Source of the DNA: a virus
DNA: 28,405 nt
Reading direction: 5' to 3' (one strand)
IMG/VR virus record: IMGVR_UViG_3300045611_000251
Coordinates: 1 to 28,405 of that record
A model generated the notes under the pieces. It had not been told where the DNA came from and did no database searches. It saw only the letters and a program-made list of their open reading frames with translations. Of the stretch, positions 12,340-19,721 are shown in pieces (within the stretch, counting starts at the first letter, position 1; every line of letters starts with the position of its first letter). A program made the position numbers and the translations under genes.

Positions 12340-13487
12340 GTCAACCCCTCCATTCTCATCAGCCTCATCAGCTGAGCGTATCTGTTGCTGCTCTCGACGA
12401 ACATCGCGAAGTCGTCCCAGCAGTGACGTCTCATGTGGCCGAATGCGCAGAATTCCACCAGCGCATCCACCAGCTGAACGTCTGCCATCAGCCTCCAGTG
12501 GAGCAGCGTGCCTCTGAAGATGCGCACCTCCAGCGTAGGCTGCGAGCTGTTGCAGTTCAACGCCCAGTATCTTCCCGACTGCGCCTCGCTCGTCTCGGAC
12601 AGCGACTCGAACCTGCAGTAGTCCGTGTTGCGCCCCCTGCGGTTACTCAGCGTGGCCAGCTCTGACTTGTGCAGAGCGAAGAAGCGACGCATGTTATTCA
12701 TCTGTCTCTCGCTCAGTCCAGACTTGCTCACGTGCACGTGGAGGCCGCACCGTCCGTTATCGTGGCTGGTGCATCCTCGTCTCTGGAGCTCCTTGAGGAT
12801 GCGGTGCCATCCTATCAGGTGCATGGACTGGAGCGTGGGGGGATGGGTGACCACCTCGAATCCGCTGCTCAACGACCCGTCATGCTTACAGTATATCCTA
12901 TCGCTCAAGCTCTTCACCCTCGAGGCCACATCGTCCGCATCAGCATCTGGAGACTCGACCTCCAGCTCTACGCCTAGGAACGTGGTGTTCTCCCACGCCT
13001 GCTTCGAGAACACGAACCTGCTGGGTGACCAGCTGTAGCTCTGGATGGGTCGACACGCCTCATAGCACGAGTAACAGACGCGCCTGCCATCGACCTCTCT
13101 GGTATCATCTCTCCACGTCAGCGTGCGACACGACTCGCAGCACACGAGGTATCTCTCCACGCACGATAGGCAGATACGCTCGCCGTCCCAGAAGACTGTG
13201 CGATTGGCGCTGCGCTCACTCACGCTATGGCATCTGTCGCAGCGGACGAATCTCGTGCGCCAGCAATCGTTGTGATATTCTCTTCCGTCTGGACCTGACG
13301 TGGTAAAAATATAAAGGTGGGTGGGTTTATTGCAGATGGGACATCGCGGCTCTCTCGACCACTCTCTAGCTATCCTCTGGATGTAGTGCTCTGATGTTCG
13401 TGGTGACTGGTCACGAAGCGAGGCGACGATTTGCCCTATCGGTGTTTCTCTATCTAGGGCTCGATAGATGAATCTCTTTACGTTCAT
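12330..13487 (-). CDS. Putative amidoligase with N-terminal zinc ribbons
   Basis: The C-terminal half matches the glutamine-synthetase-fold amidoligase family: FLGVELEVES at 170-179, KHDGSLSSGFEVVTHP at 201-216, CGLHVHVS at 247-254 and LEVRIFRGTL at 319-328. These enzymes use ATP to join an amine to a carboxylate. The N-terminal about 150 residues carry successive cysteine pairs (Cys49/52, Cys83/86, Cys106/109, Cys117/120, Cys138/141) with His72 and Cys75, so several treble-clef or ribbon zinc sites, perhaps for binding a protein or nucleic acid target. It is the first gene after the divergent promoter and overlaps the amidotransferase gene, which could supply ammonia or hydrolyse gamma-glutamyl amides. 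Confidence 0.87.
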   Translation of the reverse strand: MNVKRFIYRALDRETPIGQIVASLRDQSPRTSEHYIQRIAREWSREPRCPICNKPTHLYIFTTSGPDGREYHNDCWRTRFVRCDRCHSVSERSANRTVFWDGERICLSCVERYLVCCESCRTLTWRDDTREVDGRRVCYSCYEACRPIQSYSWSPSRFVFSKQAWENTTFLGVELEVESPDADADDVASRVKSLSDRIYCKHDGSLSSGFEVVTHPPTLQSMHLIGWHRILKELQRRGCTSHDNGRCGLHVHVSKSGLSERQMNNMRRFFALHKSELATLSNRRGRNTDYCRFESLSETSEAQSGRYWALNCNSSQPTLEVRIFRGTLLHWRLMADVQLVDALVEFCAFGHMRRHCWDDFAMFVESSNRYAQLMRLMRMEGLTCA

Positions 13488-13546
13488 ATTCTCCTCCTCT
13501 CTTACACCGTCCGGTGCTTTGGTATCTCTTTGTCTCTCCTGAAATC

Positions 13547-13574
13547 ATTATACTATAAAAAAACTGTTTGTCCA
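13547..13574 (-). promoter_or_regulatory. Sigma-70 type promoter for the leftward operon
   Basis: On the - strand TGGACA (13574-13569) and TATAAT (13552-13547) are separated by 16 bases. The first matches the -35 consensus in five of six positions and the second exactly. It lies 60 bases before the amidoligase start and probably drives the leftward operon, making these genes early. Confidence 0.7.
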
Positions 13575-13858
13575 GCTTTTTTTTGTCTTTTTTTGATTAG
13601 AACAGAGGTTGGTAAAAATAGGCTCTTTAGCTATACTATCCGAATTTAGCTAGTATTCTCTATTCTCTCTATAAATCGCTTGTATTACTATATTACCTAT
13701 ATATAGTCTATGCCATAAGTATTGTATAATCTACCTTATAGATAAATAGATAAGATAGATAAAATAAATATATATATACTGTAAATACTTTTAGTATCTT
13801 ATATTTGAATAATTAGAATTCATATTCATATATACTATACTAAGAGCTAAAAAAAATC
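13575..13858. other. AT-rich divergent intergenic region, candidate origin
   Basis: This stretch has no convincing gene and is the most AT-rich part of the window, with long TA alternations, runs of T near 13578-13600 and repeated GATA-type words at about 13737-13770 (AGATAAATAGATAAGATAG). It separates the two transcription directions. Such easily melted DNA with short repeats beside divergent promoters is a typical place for a phage origin or regulator sites. I see no clear iteron set of fixed spacing. Confidence 0.4.
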
Positions 13859-13888
13859 TTTACTTTGACTAGAACTTGTGCTTATAAT
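13859..13888 (+). promoter_or_regulatory. Candidate rightward promoter
   Basis: TTTACT at 13859-13864 and an exact TATAAT at 13883-13888 are 18 bases apart on the + strand. The predicted transcript would begin near 13895, close to a tiny open frame (MNSQAER) whose stop overlaps the start of the first rightward gene at 13913. It faces away from the leftward promoter, forming a divergent control region. Confidence 0.5.
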
Positions 13889-13912
13889 GAGCATGAACTC
13901 TCAGGCTGAGCG

Positions 13913-14086
13913 ATGATAGAACGAACACTCTTTAAGGATAAACCCATACTCGTCATCACCGATGATGAGAAAAAATACAGGAGAATATCCATCGGCACAT
14001 TCAAGGCTAAGCTCATCCTTAAGAATCTCGAGGAGATAAAAAAATTTGTGGATGAGAATGAGGGAGATATAAAAGAGAATGCCTAA
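13913..14086 (+). CDS. Small charged protein, 57 aa, first rightward gene
   Basis: Short protein with a beta-hairpin-like start (KPILVITDDEKKYRRISIG) and a helical, acidic C-terminus (LEEIKKFVDENEGDIKE). It overlaps the terminase small-subunit candidate by 8 bases and has only a weak AGG ribosome binding site. A regulatory or accessory packaging role is possible. No family recognised. Confidence 0.55.
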   Translation: MIERTLFKDKPILVITDDEKKYRRISIGTFKAKLILKNLEEIKKFVDENEGDIKENA

Positions 14087-14450
14087 AATCACTAATCCAG
14101 TCACGCTAGATAAGATAAGAGCTGCAATCTTAGAGGGCAAGAATGACAGCGATATAATGAGAGCTGCAGGATTCTCTCAGTCTATGATAAAGCATAAGAG
14201 TAGGGATAAGATTGTATCTATACAGGTAGAGAAAAGTAGAATAAAAAAAGAGATAGATAAAGAAGGATTAGCAAATAAAGCTTGGAAGAGATTGGAAAAA
14301 AATTTAAATGCTAAGAAGGAGACTGTTCAAACGACTGCTGCAATCGCTATTTTAGATTTTACAGAAGGTAAAAAATCAGAAGTAACTACTATAAATCCAG
14401 ATGATAAGACAAAGGTAGATGGTTACTTAAGTGGGATAAGATTAACATAA
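14079..14450 (+). CDS. Putative terminase small subunit
   Basis: The N-terminal 50 residues (LDKIRAAILEGKNDSDIMRA, then AGFSQSMIKHKSRDKIV) form a helix-turn-helix like those of phage terminase small subunits, which recognise the packaging site. The following helical segment (KAWKRLEKNLNAKKETVQ and ILDFTEGKK) fits the oligomerisation helices. Length (123 aa) and position ahead of the large subunit agree. A different DNA-binding regulator is the alternative, because several small genes separate it from the large subunit gene. Confidence 0.6.
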   Translation: MPKITNPVTLDKIRAAILEGKNDSDIMRAAGFSQSMIKHKSRDKIVSIQVEKSRIKKEIDKEGLANKAWKRLEKNLNAKKETVQTTAAIAILDFTEGKKSEVTTINPDDKTKVDGYLSGIRLT

Positions 14451-14484
14451 GAAGAATTTTGATAAGTTAACATAATGTATATTA

Positions 14485-14511
14485 TAGGAAGTTAGTGTTT
14501 TAAGCTTCCTA
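14485..14511 (+). other. Inverted repeat after the terminase small-subunit candidate
   Basis: TAGGAAG (14485-14491) pairs with CTTCCTA (14505-14511), and TTA/TAA inside extends the stem with one bulged G. No T-run follows, so it is not a standard terminator. A packaging recognition site or an RNA processing hairpin are alternatives. Confidence 0.4.
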
Positions 14512-14559
14512 AGCGATTTAAGACGCTATCTTTAAAAAGTAAGTAAGAATATATGCTTG

Positions 14560-14718
14560 ATGAAAAATATAAGCTCTAATAGGCATAAGAACGCAAATAA
14601 AGCATACTATAAAGAGCGATGGCAAAGTATATTGATTGCTTTAGATATGATTGAAGTAGATAGAGAGCTGGAAAAAGAGACCCCCACCCTTCCGGATTAT
14701 AATAATAATTATGAATAA
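14560..14718 (+). CDS. Small hypothetical protein, 52 aa
   Basis: An open frame of 52 codons with a basic, Asn-rich start (NRHKNANKAYYKERW), a helical middle (SILIALDMIEVDRELEKE) and an Asn/Tyr end. The ribosome binding site is weak, so the call rests on a protein-like composition and on filling an otherwise empty gap. Unknown function. Confidence 0.4.
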   Translation: MKNISSNRHKNANKAYYKERWQSILIALDMIEVDRELEKETPTLPDYNNNYE

Positions 14719-14768
14719 CTCTCTTTCTACTTGCGCAATATTTTTTTAAATTTTATTGATAATGTTGT

Positions 14769-14921
14769 ATGTCCTTAATTTATTATTTTATTATCTCCAG
14801 CATAGGTTTTTTTAGGTTAGGCAGATTCATAGATTTATTTCAGCAGGATTTAATCATCATCCTCTTATCGCTGATTTTGATTTTTGAAATCAAGAGATGG
14901 CACAGGATAAGGGATAAATAA
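14769..14921 (+). CDS. Possible small membrane protein, 50 aa
   Basis: The frame encodes two hydrophobic stretches (LIYYFIISSIGFF and LIIILLSLILIF) and a basic tail (KRWHRIRDK), a topology seen in many small phage membrane proteins. No ribosome binding site is evident before the ATG. The codons are AT-rich like the surrounding DNA. Real expression is uncertain. Confidence 0.35.
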   Translation: MSLIYYFIISSIGFFRLGRFIDLFQQDLIIILLSLILIFEIKRWHRIRDK

Positions 14922-14922
14922 T

Positions 14923-15087
14923 ATGCCCCAGTGGAGAGATGAGTTATTGAGGTGGGGCAAGGTTGCTTATGAGCAGGGTCAGAAGTTGGAGTTCTTTGTC
15001 ATCAGGAGGACTAACAAGCGCTGTTGGAGGATAGAGTTGAAGGATATAAAATCGCACGGAGAGGATGATTTTTTTGAGGAAGATTAA
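14923..15087 (+). CDS. Small hypothetical protein, 54 aa
   Basis: The product begins WRDELLRWGKVAYEQG and continues KLEFFVIRRTNKRCWRIELK, an alpha then beta layout, and ends in an acidic patch (EDDFFEED). AAGGG lies about 9 bases upstream, and the start is two bases from the stop of the preceding frame. It is directly before the structured leader of terL. Function unknown. Confidence 0.5.
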   Translation: MPQWRDELLRWGKVAYEQGQKLEFFVIRRTNKRCWRIELKDIKSHGEDDFFEED

Positions 15088-15115
15088 ATAATTAACTGAT
15101 TGCTGATTTAAGACT

Positions 15116-15194
15116 AAGGCAATCCGCTTAAGCCATACCGAACAAGCGCAAAATACGGTTAGAAAACTGGCTTAAGGACAGGGTTGCCTTTTTT
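15116..15194 (+). terminator. Structured RNA / terminator-like leader before terL
   Basis: Three nested stems can form: AAGGCAA (15116-15122) with TTGCCTT (15184-15190), CTTAAGCC (15127-15134) with GGCTTAAG (15169-15176), and ACCG (15137-15140) with CGGT (15156-15159). The outer stem is followed by T residues to 15194, as in an intrinsic terminator. The terL ATG lies only six bases further and lacks a ribosome binding site of its own. It may terminate, attenuate or shape translation of terL. Confidence 0.55.
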
Positions 15195-15200
15195 ATTTAT

Positions 15201-16799
15201 ATGCCAGAACAGATTGTGGAACAGGAAGAGAGGATAGACCCGAATAGCTTTACTGACGAGCAGAGGTTCTATCTTGCCCAGGAGGCTACAAAGAAGCTGT
15301 CTCTCTTTGGCTTTATCTTTCACACGCTTGGTTACAAGGACCTTAACTCAATACATAAGGACCTGTGCGCTTTTCTTGAGCAGAGCAGCCTATTCAAGCT
15401 AATCCTTATGCCAAGATATTCATTCAAGTCAACGATATGCACTGTGGGTTATTCGTTATACAGGTTATTGAAGAACCCTGACCTGAGGATTTTGATTTAT
15501 TCCGACGCCTCAACGAAGGCTCAGGGCTTCCTGACATCAATAAAGAACCACATTGAGAGGAAGATAATCGGCTCGGTGTTCGGCATACTGTTCAGGTGGC
15601 TGCCCAAGGACCAGAGGACGAAGTGGAACGAGAGCCAGATTATCATCTCCGTAAGGAACACGCACCACTCAGAGCCATCAGTTGATACCGGAGGCATAGA
15701 GACAGCCAAGGTGGGTATGCACTACGACATCATCATCTTTGATGACATCGTTACCGATGTGAACATCACCACCAAGGAGCAGATGGATAAGACCGCCGAG
15801 TGCTACAAGAAGGCGTTGTCATTGCTGAAGCCTGGCGGCGAGGTGCTGATAATAGGCACGAGGTGGCACTTTGGCGACCTATACGGCAGGATTATCGCCG
15901 AGAACGACATAAAGAAGAATTTCCTCATCTTCATCAAGGAGGCGGAGAAGGATGACAGATACGGGGAATACCCCTTTGCGAATATCGGCTTGACCAGGGA
16001 ATTCCTTGAGAGGCAGAAATTGGAGATAGGCTCAAGTTTATATAACTGCCTGTATAAGAATAATCCCATAAGCGACGAGACCTGCGTCTTCAAGATGGAC
16101 GACTTCTCCTTTTATGGCGCAATCAAGCCTGATGACCTGCACATCACGGTTACCTGCGACCCCGCAGGGGAGGGCGAAGACTACACCGCCATAGTCACCG
16201 TCGGCACCGACAACAATATGGATATGCACATACTTGATGTGATAAACGAGCATCTGCAGCCCTCGCAGATAGTGGAGAAGATAATCAACCTGCAATACAA
16301 GTATAAGTTCAGTATGCTCGGCATAGAGACGAACTTCTTCAGGGGTATGCTTGAGCCGGAGATTAAGCGCAGGCGTGACGAGGAGCATAAGAATCACCCG
16401 CAGAGGTTCAGCCTCTTTGGGGTCACCGAGTTTGAGGCGTCAAGCAAGCGTGGGTCAGGGAAGCACGCAAGGATTATGTCATTGCAACCGCTCCACGAGA
16501 GGAGGGCGATAAAGTTCCCCGGTGAAAAGTTTGAGTTGCTTGAGGGTGCTTTCAGCGAGTTGTCTTGGCAGATGGTGCAATATACCCACGACGGGGCAAA
16601 GTCACCCCACGATGACGCAATAGATGCCCTCGCCTATCAGGTGCAGTTGATAAGGCGTGGGGGGATGGTGAAGAAAGCCCAGTTGCCCGTCAACTCACCT
16701 GCCTGGCTTGAGAGGGAAAAATGGAATAAGGAAGTAGCTTTTAACAATAAGCTCCCGAGAAGGCTTAGGAGAAAAATGCCAGATTTGGCATTTAGTTGA
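15201..16799 (+). CDS. terL: Terminase large subunit
   Basis: The 532-residue packaging motor and nuclease. The ATPase has a variant Walker A at 71-78 (PRYSFKST), Walker B DIIIFDD at 176-182 and coupling motif IGTRWHF at 218-224. The RNase H-like nuclease has Asp320 (TCDPAGEGEDYTAIV), Glu376 (GIETNFFRG) and the pair Asp471/Asp472 with Asp475 (DDAIDAL). The first Met gives a normal N-terminus, although no Shine-Dalgarno sequence precedes it and a terminator-like hairpin does. The stop overlaps the next open frame. It pumps DNA through the portal encoded downstream. Confidence 0.93.
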   Translation: MPEQIVEQEERIDPNSFTDEQRFYLAQEATKKLSLFGFIFHTLGYKDLNSIHKDLCAFLEQSSLFKLILMPRYSFKSTICTVGYSLYRLLKNPDLRILIYSDASTKAQGFLTSIKNHIERKIIGSVFGILFRWLPKDQRTKWNESQIIISVRNTHHSEPSVDTGGIETAKVGMHYDIIIFDDIVTDVNITTKEQMDKTAECYKKALSLLKPGGEVLIIGTRWHFGDLYGRIIAENDIKKNFLIFIKEAEKDDRYGEYPFANIGLTREFLERQKLEIGSSLYNCLYKNNPISDETCVFKMDDFSFYGAIKPDDLHITVTCDPAGEGEDYTAIVTVGTDNNMDMHILDVINEHLQPSQIVEKIINLQYKYKFSMLGIETNFFRGMLEPEIKRRRDEEHKNHPQRFSLFGVTEFEASSKRGSGKHARIMSLQPLHERRAIKFPGEKFELLEGAFSELSWQMVQYTHDGAKSPHDDAIDALAYQVQLIRRGGMVKKAQLPVNSPAWLEREKWNKEVAFNNKLPRRLRRKMPDLAFS

Positions 16800-16807
16800 G
16801 GACTGAG

Positions 16808-17002
16808 ATGAAAAAAAAGATTAAGAAAAAAAATGTTGCTAAGAAAAAAGTTAGTAAGAATGCGGTCAAGATAAATCCTAAAAGGAGGAAAAAAATGGCA
16901 AAGAAAAAAGAGGATGTTGCGGAAAAGGTCAAGGATTCCGATAAGGGTGAGGAGCAGACCGAGAATACGATAAACAGTTCCCGCAGAATCAAGACAGAAT
17001 AA
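16808..17002 (+). CDS. Lys-rich protein with possible internal start, 64 or 35 aa
   Basis: From ATG 16808 (GAGG upstream) the first 28 residues are mostly Lys (KKKIKKKNVAKKKVSKNAV), then an acidic part follows (EDVAEKVKDSDKGEEQTEN). A second in-frame ATG at 16895 has a far stronger site, AAGGAGG, 7 bases upstream, which would give a 35-residue acidic product. The long form is extremely basic and might bind DNA or RNA. Both products may be made. It lies between terL and the portal. Confidence 0.5.
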   Translation: MKKKIKKKNVAKKKVSKNAVKINPKRRKKMAKKKEDVAEKVKDSDKGEEQTENTINSSRRIKTE

Positions 17003-17008
17003 CCTTCA

Positions 17009-17185
17009 ATGACTGTCATTGAGTATCTCGCTTCACGATTGGATAGAGAGATGACCCAGGTGGAGATTGACTTTGGGGACAGCAACTTTCTTGAGAGGCT
17101 TGATTTTTTGGCTTTATGCCTTCAGGCAAAAGAACTGCTTTTAGAAGAAAGAAAGAGAGAAAAAGATGTTGCGGATAAACAGTGA
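17009..17185 (+). CDS. Small helical protein, 58 aa
   Basis: Charged, helical product (MTVIEYLASRLDREMTQVEI and RLDFLALCLQAKELLLEERK) ending 20 bases inside the portal gene, so probably coupled to it. No clear ribosome binding site. The amphipathic pattern is protein-like. Unknown function, possibly an accessory packaging protein. Confidence 0.5.
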   Translation: MTVIEYLASRLDREMTQVEIDFGDSNFLERLDFLALCLQAKELLLEERKREKDVADKQ

Positions 17186-19079
17186 TGAGATAAGGCGCTG
17201 GCGCATAGAGATAGAGCAGGCGGAGAAATTCAAAGAGGAGAATTTCGGGAGTTCGGCGAAAGATAGGATAAGGTTGTCAGGAGAGAATATCCTCTACTTT
17301 GAGAAAGGTTATTCTGCCCGCTACCTGCAAGACTATTCCAAGATTGACCCTAATTACATTGTTCCCATCAACATCATCTATCCTATCATCAAGAATGTGG
17401 TCCCGTCGCTGTATTATAAAAATCCTTATGTCCTGGCGATACCCAAGAGGAAGCAGGATGAGGAAAGCTCCTCTTATGTGACCGCCCTGCTGAACTATTT
17501 CTTTAAGCAACTTGACATAAAGTCGGTGAACCAGCAAATTATCTTTGACGCCTATATCATTGGTATGGGGGTATGTAAGATAGGTTATTCAACAAAGTTT
17601 GGGAAGGACATTGAGGATGAGAACCTTGAAAAAGAAAGGGAGAAGGGAAAGATACAGAGAATCAAGGAGTTATTGCGCCTGGCAAAGCCGAAGGAGGAGG
17701 AAGTTAAGCAGAACATAGACTTGAATGAGTTCATCATCTCAGAGAACCCCTATGTGACTTGGGTCAATCCCTTTAATTTCGGCATAGACCCTCAGGCGAC
17801 ATCAATCTACAATGCAAGTTATGTCTATGAAAAAGTCACCACCACCATCTCAAGGGTGAAGAATAACTCAAACTACAACAACACTAAAGACTTGGTGGGA
17901 GGGGAATTAGAGCCTAATTACATAAAGGACATCCCGTCAACCCAAATTGAGAACTTTAAGCCCATAGATTTATATGAGATACATTACAAGACTGACAAAG
18001 GGATAAACATACTGGTATTGGCTAAAGACCAGAACGATTACCTGCCCCTGCGCCACGACGAGAGCATATATGATATGGATGGCTTCCAGTATGAGGTTCT
18101 CACATTTAATAAGCACGGTCATAAACTTTATCCCATATCCGATGTGGATATAATCAAGCCGTTGCAGGACAGGATAAATAATTCCTTTGAGGCTATACTT
18201 GAGCAGATTGATAAATTCGTGAGCAAGATAATAGTTGATGAGACAGGAATGACCGTGAGTGGGAGGAAGGCACTTGAGGATGGAGAGTTGGGTTCTATCT
18301 GCTTCAGCAATAAGAATCCTAATGAGGTTGTAAAGGAGTTATCCCTGACGCAAGTCAGGGGTGATATGATTAGCATCATTGAGAAGATGATTGACATAAT
18401 TTCCCTTGAGACAGGGATTACAAGGGCGATGCTGACAGGGATGACCTCTGCCGAGACCGCCACCGAGGCTCAGATAGGGCAGGCAGGCGCCAACCTGCGC
18501 TTGTCAGATAAGGCGGACATAGTGGCTGATTTCTCAAACAGGCAGGCAAGGAAACTATGGCAGGTAATCAGGCAATTTGTAGACTTGGAAGAAGTGCAGT
18601 TAATCACAGGAGAAAATGCCTTTGATGATATAACTGGGACGCCAAGATATTCCTGGCTTGCAGATATTGACAATGTGAAGAGGGAGAAAATCATCAAGGG
18701 CGAGTATGATTTCCAGATTGAGGTTGGCTCAACCCAGAAGCCTGACTTGCCTATTCTACGCAAGCAGATTGAGAATATGGTGAATATCCTCGGTGGAAAA
18801 GGAGTATTAGAGGCATTTGCCGCACAGGGATACAAGATAGAACTTGCCGAGATATTCAGGAAATACCTGATGCTGTTTCCAGATGTCTTTAACAATGTGG
18901 GAAGGATAATCAAGCCCATACAACAGGCGCAAGCGCCTATGGGGATGGGAAATCCTCCGTTAGGGACTACGGGCGGTGGAATAGGGGCAGTTCCGCAACA
19001 GGTTCAACAGGCACCGCCTAATACCGCAGACATAATCTCAAGTATGGGAGGCGAGAAAGGAAATATACCTATCGCATAA
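17166..19079 (+). CDS. Portal protein
   Basis: At 637 residues this has the size and composition of P22-type or podovirus portals. It forms the dodecameric ring at the capsid vertex through which DNA passes. Visible features include the aromatic N-terminal core (RIRLSGENILYFEKGYSARY), YIVPINIIYPIIKNVVPSLY, the clip/wing region with WVNPFNFGIDPQAT, the long helix with LEQIDKFVSKIIVD, and TGMTSAETATEAQIGQAGAN before the crown. The last 60 residues are Pro/Gln/Gly-rich. It follows terL and precedes the scaffold and capsid genes, the standard order. Confidence 0.88.
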   Translation: MLRINSDEIRRWRIEIEQAEKFKEENFGSSAKDRIRLSGENILYFEKGYSARYLQDYSKIDPNYIVPINIIYPIIKNVVPSLYYKNPYVLAIPKRKQDEESSSYVTALLNYFFKQLDIKSVNQQIIFDAYIIGMGVCKIGYSTKFGKDIEDENLEKEREKGKIQRIKELLRLAKPKEEEVKQNIDLNEFIISENPYVTWVNPFNFGIDPQATSIYNASYVYEKVTTTISRVKNNSNYNNTKDLVGGELEPNYIKDIPSTQIENFKPIDLYEIHYKTDKGINILVLAKDQNDYLPLRHDESIYDMDGFQYEVLTFNKHGHKLYPISDVDIIKPLQDRINNSFEAILEQIDKFVSKIIVDETGMTVSGRKALEDGELGSICFSNKNPNEVVKELSLTQVRGDMISIIEKMIDIISLETGITRAMLTGMTSAETATEAQIGQAGANLRLSDKADIVADFSNRQARKLWQVIRQFVDLEEVQLITGENAFDDITGTPRYSWLADIDNVKREKIIKGEYDFQIEVGSTQKPDLPILRKQIENMVNILGGKGVLEAFAAQGYKIELAEIFRKYLMLFPDVFNNVGRIIKPIQQAQAPMGMGNPPLGTTGGGIGAVPQQVQQAPPNTADIISSMGGEKGNIPIA

Positions 19080-19369
19080 TGGCAAAATATCTCTGGAATG
19101 AGAAAACTCGTAAACTTGAATATATTGGAGATGGCTTTACCGACCCGAATAGAGGACTTAACGGTCCAGTTTATTGCCCAGACGGGGGTTATTTTGACCC
19201 TGTATTAGACAGGCATTTTTCAGATAAATCGGAGAAGAGGAACTATATGCGGGAAAAAGGATTGATGATGCACTCTGGAAGCAAAAAGCAGACAGATGGT
19301 AATTTTGGAAAGACATATTACTTTATTCCAGGGTTATCAAAAAAGAGCAAGTATTACAAAAACAGGTGA
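19079..19369 (+). CDS. Conserved phage protein following portal, 96 aa
   Basis: The ATG overlaps the portal stop (TAATG). The motif GPVYCPDGGYFDPVLDRHFSDKSEKRNYMREKG at about 30-60 (given in parts: VYCPDGGYFD, LDRHF, KSEKRNYM) is typical of small proteins that commonly follow phage portal genes. Its role is not established. It may be a packaging or head accessory protein. The C-terminus is Lys/Tyr-rich. Confidence 0.6.
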   Translation: MAKYLWNEKTRKLEYIGDGFTDPNRGLNGPVYCPDGGYFDPVLDRHFSDKSEKRNYMREKGLMMHSGSKKQTDGNFGKTYYFIPGLSKKSKYYKNR

Positions 19370-19382
19370 AGGAGGTGTTAAG

Positions 19383-19580
19383 ATGGCAAAGATAATAAAG
19401 AATGAACCTGTAGGGATAAAGATAGCGAAGCAACCATCCAAGGGTGCGCCCAGAGACGGATGCTTCAGGGATATTTCTCCTGCAAAAGAAAATCCGCAAT
19501 GTCCCTATACAAATCCTGCGGTGGCAAGCAAGGATAAGAGAGGGGTTGAGGCAGTAACCAAGAAGATGGGGGAAAACTAA
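19383..19580 (+). CDS. Small basic phage protein, 65 aa
   Basis: AAGGAGGTG sits 6 bases before the ATG at 19383, one of the best ribosome binding sites in the window. Longer frames starting upstream overlap the previous gene and are unlikely. The product has a Lys-rich start and a middle with FRDISPAKENPQCPYTNPAV. Its composition and position suit a virion-associated or head accessory protein. No family recognised. Confidence 0.6.
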   Translation: MAKIIKNEPVGIKIAKQPSKGAPRDGCFRDISPAKENPQCPYTNPAVASKDKRGVEAVTKKMGEN

Positions 19581-19582
19581 AT

Positions 19583-19720
19583 ATGCCATTAGGAAAAGGT
19601 GTTAGGTATCGTTGGAAGAAAACAAAATCAGGGAAGATGGTGCGCCTCGCCTTCAAAGGGAATAAGGTTATAGAAGTGAAGAAGAAAGGCGGCAAGGCAC
19701 ATTTAGTCAAAGGATATTAA
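19583..19720 (+). CDS. Very basic mini-protein, 45 aa
   Basis: Encoded two bases after the previous stop, with GGGGG upstream. The product (PLGKGVRYRWKKTKSGKMVR and FKGNKVIEVKKKGGKAH) is rich in Lys, Arg and Gly and resembles a small conserved phage protein often found near the portal. A DNA-binding or head accessory role is possible. Confidence 0.6.
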   Translation: MPLGKGVRYRWKKTKSGKMVRLAFKGNKVIEVKKKGGKAHLVKGY

Positions 19721-19721
19721 G

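Noticed and set aside
10946-13306. Long + strand open frames opposite the amidoligase, amidotransferase and coiled-coil genes
   Set aside because: They lie antisense to genes with clear motifs, have biased low-complexity composition and lack ribosome binding sites. They arise from the high G+C of the coding strand.
13737-13770. GATA-type repeats as a CRISPR-like or iteron array
   Set aside because: The repeat units are very short, unevenly spaced and of low complexity. They do not form repeat-spacer units or a regular iteron set.
15803-18919. - strand open frames within terL and the portal gene
   Set aside because: They are fully inside strongly supported + strand genes and show no recognisable protein features.
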